In this document: piece after piece, positions 1 to 5,427 of the stretch
Layout: every line of letters begins with the position of its first letter
Position numbering within the stretch: position 1 is the stretch's first letter
IMG/VR virus record: IMGVR_UViG_3300046005_001266
Span: 1 to 31,106 of that record
Strand: one strand, 5' to 3'
DNA: 31,106 nt
Source: a virus
Translations under genes and position numbers: made by a program
The notes under the pieces: generated by a model
The model's database searches: none
The model's input: only the letters and a program-made list of their open reading frames with translations
Told to the model about the DNA's origin: nothing

Positions 1-207
1 GGATACGGTCGGAAGGGAGTCCCGGATCTGCTGCTGTCAGTGAAGGGGAAGTTCCTCGCGATCGAGGTGAAAAAACCCGGAGGAAAACCGACTCAGATGC
101 AGTTGATGGAGCAGGAGAAGATTCGTATGACTGGATCTCGATCTGAGATCGTTGAGAGCTTTGTTGAGGCGAAGTTGATTATTTTGGAGGTGTTGAATGG
201 TGAGTAA
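1..207 (+). CDS. VRR-NUC domain nuclease, C-terminal part (cut by window edge)
   Basis: The reading frame is open from base 1 to the TAA at 205-207 and gives 68 residues of the end of a protein. The order GxPDLL, then FLAIEVKKPGGKPT, then a Gln-containing helix (QMQLMEQEKI) is the core of the VRR-NUC / Holliday-junction-resolvase-like nuclease fold. In it the Asp of PDLL, the Glu and Lys of EVK and the following Gln form the metal-binding site. In phages such small stand-alone VRR-NUC proteins are thought to act on branched or replicating DNA. The gene overlaps the following AP2 gene by 11 nt, so the two are probably co-translated. The N-terminus lies outside the window, so the full length is unknown. 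Confidence 0.8.
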   Translation, partial: GYGRKGVPDLLLSVKGKFLAIEVKKPGGKPTQMQLMEQEKIRMTGSRSEIVESFVEAKLIILEVLNGE

Positions 208-601
208 ACCAAATGTTCCTGCTGATGGGCTGAAGTGGATTGCATCGCGAAGTCACTTCAAGGTCTGGATAAAGGTGCTGAATGGGCACAAATTTGTCGG
301 ATGCTTCAAAACATTCGAAGATGCTTACGCTGCCAGAAAACAGGCGACTATCGAATATCTTGAGAAAAGAAGTCTCACTGGAGAGCGTAGGACACTTCAA
401 AAACCAGTAAAAAACAGCAAGAGCGGAGTCACTGGAGTGAGATGGAACGAAAAAAGGCAGAGATGGCAAGCATTAGTGAAGGTTGACAAGAAACAGATCC
501 ATCTCGGGTTCTTCGTCGAGAAGGACGCTGCCATTGCTGCGAGACAAGCAGCCAACGTAAAGTACGGGTTCTTTCCCAGTGAGAAGACCGGAGAAAAATG
601 A
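197..601 (+). CDS. AP2-domain DNA-binding protein
   Basis: This is a 134-residue protein. Residues about 74-127 form a typical phage AP2/ERF-like DNA-binding domain: SGVTGVRWNEKRQRWQA, then a strand ending HLGFF, then a helix with AARQAA. Residues about 13-56 (WIASRSHFKVWIKV ... FVGCFKTFEDAYAARKQA) look like a second, degenerate copy of the same fold, which would give a tandem AP2 protein. No HNH nuclease motif is present, unlike the two other AP2 proteins in the window at 1204 and 5428. The ATG at 197 is supported by GGAGG at 186-190. Its stop overlaps the next ATG (ATGA). It may be a homing-endonuclease relative that lost its nuclease domain, or a regulator; the sequence does not decide. 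Confidence 0.75.
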   Translation: MVSKPNVPADGLKWIASRSHFKVWIKVLNGHKFVGCFKTFEDAYAARKQATIEYLEKRSLTGERRTLQKPVKNSKSGVTGVRWNEKRQRWQALVKVDKKQIHLGFFVEKDAAIAARQAANVKYGFFPSEKTGEK

Positions 602-933
602 TGGATTCCCTGAACGACCTGTCTAACTATCGAACCGTCGGCTTAATGGGGCGGCTCATGAAACAGGGGAAACGCTGGGAAACCACGCCGGAGATCAGGA
701 ATAAGTCGCTTGAATTGATCGGCGATGTGATTGATGACTCGAGCGAAAACGTCGCAAACCGCCTGAAAGCCGTCGATCTGCTGCTGAAGTGCGAAGCCCA
801 GAATATGCTGGATGACAAGGTGTCGCTTGAGTTGGCTGGCGGCGGCGGAGAGGTGGAACAGCCGAAGGTTATTCTTATCTTGCCGCCGAATAATTCGGAG
901 ACTTCTGCTACTGTGGGTGAGTTCGGCGCATGA
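598..933 (+). CDS. hypothetical phage protein, possibly small terminase-like
   Basis: This 111-residue protein starts at ATG 598, overlapping the previous stop; ATG 601 is an equally good in-frame start. Residues about 30-75 are predicted helical, with NRLKAVDLLLKCEAQNMLDDK. This resembles the C-terminal helical part of some small phage terminase or DNA-packaging adaptors (R-x-KA-x-x-LL pattern), but the similarity is slight. A Gly-rich stretch (AGGGGE) and the hydrophobic strand VILILPP follow. The large terminase lies about 5 kb away, which argues against a classic small-subunit neighbour. The gene closes the short operon that starts with the VRR-NUC gene. The function is not recognised with confidence. 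Confidence 0.6.
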   Translation: MMDSLNDLSNYRTVGLMGRLMKQGKRWETTPEIRNKSLELIGDVIDDSSENVANRLKAVDLLLKCEAQNMLDDKVSLELAGGGGEVEQPKVILILPPNNSETSATVGEFGA

Positions 934-959
934 AAAAACCCGAGTGATGAGTTCGGGTT
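931..959 (-). terminator. Rho-independent terminator reading leftward
   Basis: AACCCGA (937-943) pairs exactly with TCGGGTT (953-959) around a 9-nt loop. On the + strand no T-run follows. On the - strand the stem is followed directly by a run of six T, so the signal terminates leftward transcripts. It sits 20 bp beyond the stop of a small minus-strand open frame (980-1186), and it overlaps the stop of the + strand gene ending at 933. Confidence 0.6.
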
Positions 960-979
960 CAGTGAATTCAGTGTGATGA

Positions 980-1186
980 CTAACTCAACGAATCAAAGCT
1001 AATCCCTGGCGACTCTTGCCTCCGGGGAACAGGGGCATCCCATGGGAATCCGTGGGTCCGGCGATAGAAGTGCAACAACGCCGTTTTGTCGTTCGGGCAT
1101 TCTGCCATAACGCCGAAACAATGCAAGCGAAGAATCCGACGTGCCTCTGCTGCTACCTTGCACACCGGAGCATCAGGTGGTAGCAT
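980..1186 (-). CDS. possible minus-strand small protein (or leftward RNA)
   Basis: This 68-codon open frame lies on the minus strand, and would be the only minus-strand gene of the window. Its ATG at 1186 lacks a Shine-Dalgarno sequence; an inner ATG at 1108 gives 42 residues (MAECPNDKTALLHFYRR...). Support comes from the leftward terminator 20 bp after its stop and from the absence of any + strand gene between 934 and 1203. Its N-terminal codons run through a copy of the 17-bp repeat at 1138-1154. No family is recognised. It could equally be a leader RNA or the remains of a gene disturbed by the neighbouring homing endonuclease. Confidence 0.25.
   Translation of the reverse strand: MLPPDAPVCKVAAEARRILRLHCFGVMAECPNDKTALLHFYRRTHGFPWDAPVPRRQESPGISFDSLS
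1138..1154 (+). repeat. 17-bp repeat, isolated copy upstream of HNH gene
   Basis: GACGTGCCTCTGCTGCT differs at two positions from the last two units of the four-copy array at 1670-1737. It sits 50 bp before the HNH/AP2 gene, while the array begins one base before that gene's TGA ends, so copies bracket the gene. TGCTACC at 1151-1157 can also pair with GGTAGCA at 1179-1185 just ahead of the ribosome-binding site. Confidence 0.6.
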
Positions 1187-1203
1187 CCCGCAAGGAGGCT
1201 ACT

Positions 1204-1671
1204 ATGATTTCGATTGAGACACTTCGTGAAAAGTATTCGTACAACCCTGAGACCGGCGAGATCAGGAATCGCAAACTGGGATTCGCGATTACGAATCGAT
1301 GCAAGAACCGCAACACACACTATCAGTATCTGAAGGTTGGCGAATCGATAGTTTCAGCTCATCGCGCAGCCTGGGCTATGCATCATGGAGAGTGGCCGAA
1401 CGGTCAGATTGATCATCGAGACGGCGATGGAATGAACAACCGGATCGACAATCTCAGAGATGCTACGCACTCGCAGAACCAGAGGAATCAGCGACTCCAC
1501 GCAAGGAATAAGACCGGGGTTCGCGGTGTCTGCCTCTGCAAGAGGACTGGCAGATGGCAGGCACTGATATGGGATGGAAACGGGAAGAGGGTTTTCATCG
1601 GTCGCTTCGAGACCATTGAAGCCGCCGCTGCTGCTCGCAAAGAAGCTGAGTTGAAGTATTGGGTCGAGTGA
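1204..1671 (+). CDS. HNH homing endonuclease with C-terminal AP2 domain
   Basis: This is a 155-residue protein. Residues 1-25 carry the N-terminal pattern of this family (YNPETGEIRNR). Residues about 50-95 hold the HNH_3 nuclease core: AHRAAW, then IDHRDGDGMNNRIDNLRDAT, with the central Asp-His (70-71) and the downstream Asn. Residues about 101-153 are an AP2 DNA-binding domain (NKTGVRGVCLCKRTGRWQA ... FIGRF ... AAARKEAELKYW). Such enzymes cut at a specific site and spread their own gene among phages. ATG 1204 is preceded by AAGGAGG at 1192-1198, so it is preferred over the GTG at 1141, which would read back through a repeat. It stands alone between non-coding stretches with 17-bp repeats on both sides, as expected for a mobile insert. 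Confidence 0.9.
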   Translation: MISIETLREKYSYNPETGEIRNRKLGFAITNRCKNRNTHYQYLKVGESIVSAHRAAWAMHHGEWPNGQIDHRDGDGMNNRIDNLRDATHSQNQRNQRLHARNKTGVRGVCLCKRTGRWQALIWDGNGKRVFIGRFETIEAAAAARKEAELKYWVE

Positions 1672-1737
1672 CCTGCATCTGCTGCCGACCTGCCTCTGCT
1701 GGTGACCCGCCTCTGCTGCTGACCCGCCTCTGCTGCT
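1670..1737 (+). repeat. four tandem 17-bp repeats
   Basis: Four adjoining 17-bp units start at 1670, 1687, 1704 and 1721. The last two are identical (GACCCGCCTCTGCTGCT); the first two differ at two to four positions. The array begins on the last bases of the HNH gene's stop and ends at a GC-rich hairpin. A fifth copy lies upstream of the gene at 1138-1154. Confidence 0.85.
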
Positions 1738-1757
1738 GGGCCGTGAATCCCGGCCCA
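1737..1757 (+). other. GC-rich hairpin after the 17-bp array
   Basis: TGGGCCG (1737-1743) pairs perfectly with CGGCCCA (1751-1757) around a 7-nt loop. No T-run follows, so it is not a standard terminator. It may be an RNA structure or simply the boundary of the repeat array. Confidence 0.4.
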
Positions 1758-1768
1758 TACCGGACAAC

Positions 1769-1831
1769 CGGATATCCTTGTATTAATACAAACATATCTT
1801 TTTGTATTAATACAAAAAGACAAAGATATCC
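1769..1831 (+). promoter_or_regulatory. tandem palindromic operators
   Basis: The 14-bp palindrome TTGTATTAATACAA occurs twice, at 1778-1791 and 1802-1815, with centres 24 bp apart. The second copy extends into a perfect 24-bp palindrome (1797-1820). The pair is framed by GGATATCC (about 1770-1777) and GATATCC (1825-1831), so the whole block is nearly self-complementary. Spacing slightly over two helical turns would place two dimeric repressors on nearly one face of the helix. The block lies about 75 bp before the -35 box at 1906 in a 307-bp gene-free interval (1672-1978). That interval also holds the 17-bp array, a hairpin and the promoter. A DNA-looping or silencing element, or a large cruciform, are alternatives. 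Confidence 0.6.
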
Positions 1832-1905
1832 GATTTTCGGCTGTCCTTATTATCTATCCCGGCAGATCGCTGATCATTATTCCGATAATATTTCTACCAA
1901 TTGTC

Positions 1906-1933
1906 TTGACGAGTGTTTTCATTGCGTTAGACT
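1906..1933 (+). promoter_or_regulatory. sigma70-like promoter
   Basis: TTGACG (1906-1911), a 16-nt spacer, then TAGACT (1928-1933) is a good match to a bacterial housekeeping promoter. It is preceded by AT-rich DNA and lies 45 bp before the first gene of the early-type cluster. It probably drives the genes from 1979 to the terminator at 2642. Confidence 0.55.
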
Positions 1934-1978
1934 GCCGATAGTTCATTTTGACAATTCAACACTTTTGGAGATTGAACC

Positions 1979-2191
1979 ATGCGACTAACAGTAATTCCAG
2001 CCTATGGGCGAGACTACAAGAGCGCCAAAGCAGTAAAGGCCGACTTCGATTCAAACAAGGACTTCCTGATCTGCGATATGAGTTCACCGGATGACGGACG
2101 ATACGTTAACGCTGATGACTTGAAAACAGGCGATACGCTTTACATCCGTTACGCTCGCAACACGAAGCAAACGAATTGCACTAAGAAGTAG
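1979..2191 (+). CDS. conserved small phage protein of unknown function
   Basis: This is a 70-residue protein. It has the pattern YGRDYKSAKAVKADFDSNKDFLICDMSSPDDGRYVNADDL, followed by a strand (DTLYIRYA). I recall similar short proteins from assorted phages and environmental genomes, where the DGRY-x-N part is conserved, but no function is established. It looks like a small mixed alpha/beta domain. GGAG at 1966-1969 supports ATG 1979. It is the first gene after the promoter and operators, so it is probably expressed early. Confidence 0.7.
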   Translation: MRLTVIPAYGRDYKSAKAVKADFDSNKDFLICDMSSPDDGRYVNADDLKTGDTLYIRYARNTKQTNCTKK

Positions 2192-2239
2192 CCCACGTTT
2201 CCCCGTTTTCCATTTTTCACCATTCAAGGAATTCAGACC

Positions 2240-2629
2240 ATGACTCAGAACACTATCAATCTGCGCAGCACCGCGACCCTGACAGCATACGTCAAGACAA
2301 CCGACAAGATGCGGACACTCGCCAAGCAATTGAACGAGCTATCGAAGATGGAAGCGAAACTCCGGCCTGAAGTATTGGAAGCAATCGGCGATCGCAGGGA
2401 AATCGCCGTTCGTGGCCAGGTGAGGATTCTAGAGCCGAGCATTAAGGAGAGCATCGGCCAGGAAGACGCGGAGCGCACCGTAGAAGTATTCCGGGAACTC
2501 GGTTTGCCATTGAACACCCGCAGCGCCGAATACGTAGCTCCAGCATCGTTCAGCAAACTGGTGCGCGATGGAGTTGTTCCTGACGAACTGATCAAACGAA
2601 CTTCCGAGTCTATCGTCATCGTCCACTAA
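2240..2629 (+). CDS. hypothetical protein, early-type operon
   Basis: This 129-residue protein is not recognised. It is mostly helical, with a probable coiled coil at about 20-50 (TDKMRTLAKQLNELSKMEAKLRPEVLEAI) and charged middle and C-terminal parts. ATG 2240 follows CAAGGA at about 2226-2231. It is the last gene before the strong terminator at 2642, so it forms a short unit with the 70-residue gene upstream. Confidence 0.65.
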   Translation: MTQNTINLRSTATLTAYVKTTDKMRTLAKQLNELSKMEAKLRPEVLEAIGDRREIAVRGQVRILEPSIKESIGQEDAERTVEVFRELGLPLNTRSAEYVAPASFSKLVRDGVVPDELIKRTSESIVIVH

Positions 2630-2641
2630 GAACCCACCACC

Positions 2642-2668
2642 ACCGCGCGGAATTGTCCGCGCGGTTTT
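2642..2668 (+). terminator. Rho-independent terminator
   Basis: A 10-bp perfect stem with the core CCGCGCGG on both arms (2643-2650 and 2657-2664), closed by A-T pairs at each end around a 4-nt loop, is followed by TTTT. It ends the unit begun at 1979 and separates it from the gp88-like gene. Confidence 0.85.
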
Positions 2669-2699
2669 CCATTTTCAGCATTTGATCAGGATTGCAAAC

Positions 2700-3482
2700 A
2701 TGAAACTATTGTCACCAGCATCGGCGAACACGAAGACACGCAAGAGCGCGGAGAAGGCGCGGGAATATCGGATTGTCTCATTGATGTTAGCACCAGCCGA
2801 CAGCGCCAATGGGAAGACCGTTTGTAGTCACTCGACAAGCGCTTGCGAACGTCTTTGTGTCGGAGGCGACGGAATTGGGCTTGCGCAGGTATTTCAGACA
2901 ATAGGCCAAAGCCGGCGTGACAAGGTAAATTGGCTGCATGCAGACCGCGCAGCATTCATGAAGCAACTTGAGACCGAACTGGAAACGGAACAACGTCTGG
3001 CAGATCGAGACGGGACTACGCTTGTCGCTCGTTTGAATTGTTTTAGTGACCTGAATTGGTTTTCCCTGATTCGTCGTTTTCCGTCCATGGTCGCCTATGA
3101 TTACACTAAAAACCTACAGCGCATCACATCACCCGACAAGCCTGAAAACTATTGGCTGACCGGGAGCTTCACAGAGAACAAAGCAAACCAACGGGAATGC
3201 ATTGAACTCTTGCGTAGGGGTGAGAATATCGCGATTGCGTTTGCTGATCTCAATGGCCATTTTGTAGGCAATCGGGCCCTGAATCAGAGAATACCGAAGA
3301 CGTGGACGCTTGACGGAACCGAGTTCAACGTGCTGGACGGCGACGACTCGGACTTGAGAATGCTAGACAGACGCGCCAAGCCCGGAAAGCCCGGATATAT
3401 CGTGGCTCTTCGCCTCAAGAGCGGGACATCGGAACAACGTCGGGAGTCTATTGAATCCGGATTTTGCCAGATTATTGAGTGA
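2700..3482 (+). CDS. gp88-like protein
   Basis: This is a 260-residue protein. The N-terminus (LLSPASANTKTRKSAEK ... YRIVSLMLAPADSANGKTVCSHSTSACERLCV) and the later VARLNCFSDLNW are the conserved marks of the family named after mycobacteriophage gene product 88. C42, C49 and C53 form a close cysteine group typical of it. The family's biochemical role is, to my knowledge, unsettled. It occurs in many unrelated phages and plasmids, usually as a single gene. ATG 2700 is chosen over TTG 2682 because AGGA at 2688-2691 fits it. The gene is isolated between two strong terminators (2642 and 3499), so it must have its own promoter within or just before the short gap, or rely on read-through. Confidence 0.8.
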   Translation: MKLLSPASANTKTRKSAEKAREYRIVSLMLAPADSANGKTVCSHSTSACERLCVGGDGIGLAQVFQTIGQSRRDKVNWLHADRAAFMKQLETELETEQRLADRDGTTLVARLNCFSDLNWFSLIRRFPSMVAYDYTKNLQRITSPDKPENYWLTGSFTENKANQRECIELLRRGENIAIAFADLNGHFVGNRALNQRIPKTWTLDGTEFNVLDGDDSDLRMLDRRAKPGKPGYIVALRLKSGTSEQRRESIESGFCQIIE

Positions 3483-3498
3483 TACGACCTGAAGACGG

Positions 3499-3531
3499 AA
3501 ACGCCGAGCACATTGTGCTCGGCGTTTTTTT
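3499..3531 (+). terminator. Rho-independent terminator
   Basis: AACGCCGAGCAC (3500-3511) and GTGCTCGGCGTT (3515-3526) form a perfect 12-bp stem with a 3-nt loop. The T-run reaches 3531. This is the strongest terminator in the window, and it ends the gp88-like gene. Confidence 0.95.
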
Positions 3532-3536
3532 GTGCG

Positions 3537-3578
3537 CCGGATGGCTGCAGCCTCGACTGTGATCCGGATGTCTGCAGC
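3537..3578 (+). repeat. direct repeat of 15 bp with CTGCAG cores
   Basis: CCGGATGGCTGCAGC (3537-3551) recurs as CCGGATGTCTGCAGC (3564-3578), one mismatch, 27 bp apart. Each copy contains the palindrome CTGCAG. They lie between the terminator and the next gene, where regulatory sites are expected. An open frame runs through them into the gene at 3730, but it has no ribosome-binding site upstream. Confidence 0.45.
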
Positions 3579-3673
3579 GCATCGAATTCGAACTATCGAC
3601 GAAATCGTAGGGGCGGCGAAGGGGGCATTAACGATGTCACTCAACTACTCCAAAAATAAAAAACAAATTTGCG

Positions 3674-3702
3674 TTCCATTTCTCCAACATTTCGTCTACA
3701 CT
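3674..3702 (+). promoter_or_regulatory. weak candidate promoter
   Basis: TTCCAT (3674-3679), a 17-nt spacer, then TACACT (3697-3702), preceded by a strongly A-rich stretch (about 3648-3667) that could act as an UP element. A promoter is expected here, because a strong terminator closes the unit upstream and a tightly overlapping operon begins at 3730. The -35 box is poor. Confidence 0.3.
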
Positions 3703-3729
3703 TCTACTTCCATCAACAAGGATCCCATC

Positions 3730-3954
3730 ATGTCCATCAAGCCAATGGTCCAGTCTCACGAGTTCTACGAAAAGATCTCCCCGCTCTTTGGGAGTCTTCC
3801 GCCGCACATTACGAAGATGTCAATCTATTTGGACTTTGCCTCTGTTCTTCCGGTTGTCATCAAGGCCGAGTTCTTCTGTGACATCGCGGAGAACGGCGAT
3901 TTCATCAGTGATAAGCAGGAGACAGCGTTCTTCAAGTTAGTGAGGGAAGAATGA
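3730..3954 (+). CDS. hypothetical small protein
   Basis: This 74-residue protein is not recognised. It has the pattern KPMVQSHEFYEKISPLFGSLPPHITKMSIYLDFASVLPVVIKAEFFCD, reading as a helix followed by two strands. ATG 3730 is chosen because AAGGA lies at 3718-3722 and because codons further upstream run through repeats and AT-rich non-coding DNA. Its stop overlaps the next ATG (ATGA). It is the first of four short genes tied by such overlaps (3730-4659). Confidence 0.65.
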   Translation: MSIKPMVQSHEFYEKISPLFGSLPPHITKMSIYLDFASVLPVVIKAEFFCDIAENGDFISDKQETAFFKLVREE

Positions 3955-4124
3955 AGCAAATATTACTGACTCGCCTCGAAGCCGAATGGCTCTTAAAGAA
4001 AACTTTGGACCGCAAGTCCGAGGTTTTATGCGATGACAACCGTCCGGAGTATTACGATCGTGAACTGATTGCGTTTTTTGACAGTATTATCAGCAAGCTA
4101 TGTGCATCGATAGAAATTCCATGA
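3951..4124 (+). CDS. hypothetical small protein
   Basis: This 57-residue protein (MKQILLTRLEAEWLLKKTLD...) is not recognised. It is predicted helical and has many acidic residues in the second half. It overlaps the previous gene by ATGA at its start and the next gene by ATGA at its end. That double coupling, and the lack of any other use for this stretch, are the main reasons for calling a gene this short. Confidence 0.6.
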   Translation: MKQILLTRLEAEWLLKKTLDRKSEVLCDDNRPEYYDRELIAFFDSIISKLCASIEIP

Positions 4125-4324
4125 CCCAAACAAACCCCGGTTCCCCCGCAGCAATCGCGGCAGGTTGTCTCTGCCCGATCTCGATGAACAACCAGGGCAA
4201 CGGCGTATCGACGAACACGCCGAATCTGCGTCGGTTCATTCATGCGAACGCATGTCCGTTGCATGGCGTTTACATTCCGCAAAACACCACCATCACAATC
4301 GACAGTTCAGGAGTCCAGCGATGA
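4121..4324 (+). CDS. conserved small phage protein (NPGSPxA motif)
   Basis: This is a 67-residue protein. NPGSPAAIAAGCLCPISMNN and the later ANACPLHGV form a pattern I know from short proteins in many tailed phages (NPGSPEA-x-x-x-GC-x-CP ... CPLHG). The Cys and His residues of GCLCP and CPLHG suggest a small metal-binding domain. The function is unknown. ATG 4121 overlaps the upstream stop, and its own stop overlaps the next ATG. Confidence 0.7.
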   Translation: MTQTNPGSPAAIAAGCLCPISMNNQGNGVSTNTPNLRRFIHANACPLHGVYIPQNTTITIDSSGVQR

Positions 4325-4659
4325 TCCGTAATTCCATTCTTACCTTGCTCATGATCGCCACAAGCCGAATAGCAACTGCCGGCGAATCAGCGAGTGACCG
4401 GCATTTTGCGGCGATGGAGGCGAGGGTTTCTGTGCCAGTGGCAGAGAAACAAGAACCGCCACAGCCAGCGAAGCCTCCCATCAGGAAGATCACAAAGAAG
4501 CCGACGCCACGAGAGTTGCACCTTGCGGATCAGGCCCGTCACCTCGCGCAGCGAGTCGCCCCACCGAAGGTGACCTTCGACGGTGTTTACTACTGGAACG
4601 AGGCGGGAGAGTGTGTTGGGATGCGAACGCGGTGTAAGGCGTGTAGAATCGGGCGTTAG
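4321..4659 (+). CDS. hypothetical exported or membrane-anchored protein
   Basis: This is a 112-residue protein. The N-terminus (RNSILTLLMIATSRIATAGE) looks like a signal peptide with a likely cleavage site after ATA or TAG. A Pro/Lys-rich linker follows (about 45-66), then a helix, and a C-terminal domain with YYWNEAGECVGMRTRCKACR containing three cysteines. It may be an exported small protein of the phage. No lysis-protein motif is seen. It closes the four-gene chain joined by ATGA overlaps. Confidence 0.6.
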   Translation: MIRNSILTLLMIATSRIATAGESASDRHFAAMEARVSVPVAEKQEPPQPAKPPIRKITKKPTPRELHLADQARHLAQRVAPPKVTFDGVYYWNEAGECVGMRTRCKACRIGR

Positions 4660-4667
4660 TTCAACAG

Positions 4668-4687
4668 GTTTCACAGCGTCGTGAAAC
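4668..4687 (+). other. small hairpin between genes
   Basis: GTTTCAC (4668-4674) pairs with GTGAAAC (4681-4687) around a 6-nt loop. No T-run follows. It lies between the stop at 4659 and the ribosome-binding site of the next gene and could affect mRNA stability. Confidence 0.35.
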
Positions 4688-4715
4688 ACAACAACCATTA
4701 GCCGAAGGATCACAA

Positions 4716-4973
4716 ATGTCGAAGCAGTTTCGTTTCAGGATTAACGTCGAGTGTGACGTTCAGAACGCGGATTCCGAGTCGATTGCACGGACAGCAGCAT
4801 TTGCACTGCTGACTCAGATGCAGTCGGAGAAGAAGCGGGGTCGTCCGTCCTCGGACGTGAAGGCGACGATTACGGGGGTAAGCATTGAGGATCAGGAGAA
4901 AACAAAGCCTGCACTTCAGGAAATTTGCAGTCGAATCGCGAAGACAATCGACGTAACCGAACGCGACCAGTAA
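4716..4973 (+). CDS. hypothetical small protein
   Basis: This 85-residue protein is not recognised. It has an N-terminal strand (KQFRFRINVECDV), a helix (ESIARTAAFALLTQMQSEK), a basic KKRGRPSSDVK stretch resembling an AT-hook-like GRP tripeptide, and a C-terminal helix. A minor DNA-binding role is possible from the KRGRPSS segment alone, but unproven. AAGGA at about 4704-4708 supports ATG 4716. A terminator follows its stop. Confidence 0.6.
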   Translation: MSKQFRFRINVECDVQNADSESIARTAAFALLTQMQSEKKRGRPSSDVKATITGVSIEDQEKTKPALQEICSRIAKTIDVTERDQ

Positions 4974-4986
4974 GTCTCTCCCCGAA

Positions 4987-5030
4987 AGCAGTCAGCGATT
5001 CCCCCGAGTCGCTGGCTGCTTGTTTTGTTT
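4987..5030 (+). terminator. Rho-independent terminator
   Basis: AGCAGTCAGCGA (4987-4998) pairs with TCGCTGGCTGCT (5009-5020) through 12 bp with one G-T pair and a 10-nt loop. TGTTTTGTTT follows. Confidence 0.8.
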
Positions 5031-5041
5031 GAAGGCCGAAA

Positions 5042-5338
5042 ATGAGATCATCCCGAGCCTCCCACACTCACGTTCGACACAAGATCGAGCAGATCACGAA
5101 CGACACGGAGCAGATCAACCAGATTCTGGTGAACCACGCTCCGGATATCATCGACCTGCTGACCGAGACTCACTCGCTCCGTCAGGTGGCTCGTCGTGTG
5201 AAGAGATCACCGACATATTTAAGTCAGGTGAAGAACGGGAAGCAGAGGATCTCGTGGGAGACGTATTGCCTGTTGGTGATGTTGCTTGAAGAGGGCGAGA
5301 ACTCTGATAAAATGAAATCATCGTCGCGTGCAAGGTGA
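5042..5338 (+). CDS. small helix-turn-helix protein
   Basis: This is a 98-residue protein. Residues about 45-80 (HSLRQVARRVKRSPTYLSQVKNGKQRISWETYCLLVMLL) read as a Cro/C1-type helix-turn-helix: two helices joined by a turn, with the SPTYLSQVKNGK recognition-helix pattern. The N-terminal 40 residues are helical and could dimerise. It lies between two terminators just ahead of the HNH gene and the large terminase. It may be a regulator of the late genes or, by position, a DNA-recognition packaging subunit; the sequence favours a regulator. AAGG at 5032-5035 precedes ATG 5042. Confidence 0.65.
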   Translation: MRSSRASHTHVRHKIEQITNDTEQINQILVNHAPDIIDLLTETHSLRQVARRVKRSPTYLSQVKNGKQRISWETYCLLVMLLEEGENSDKMKSSSRAR

Positions 5339-5369
5339 CAACGAAACATCCGGGTTAAACCCTGGACTA

Positions 5370-5414
5370 AAACCGTCGATGAGCTGCTTGCACCAGTTTG
5401 TCGGCGGTTTTTTT
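5370..5414 (+). terminator. Rho-independent terminator
   Basis: AAACCGTCGA (5370-5379) pairs with TCGGCGGTTT (5401-5410) with one G-T pair. The loop is 21 nt. The T-run ends at 5414. It lies immediately before the ribosome-binding site of the HNH gene at 5428, so the late-gene transcript probably starts after it or depends on antitermination. Confidence 0.75.
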
Positions 5415-5427
5415 GTGGAGATTGGTG

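Noticed and set aside
1138-1737. CRISPR array
   Set aside because: Units are 17 bp, contiguous and without spacers, so not a CRISPR.
1595-1823. Minus-strand open frames over the HNH gene end and 17-bp repeats
   Set aside because: Composed of the reversed repeats and a real gene's complement; no start signals.
3532-3729. Upstream extension of the small gene at 3730
   Set aside because: Runs through terminator edge, direct repeats and AT-rich DNA with no ribosome-binding site.
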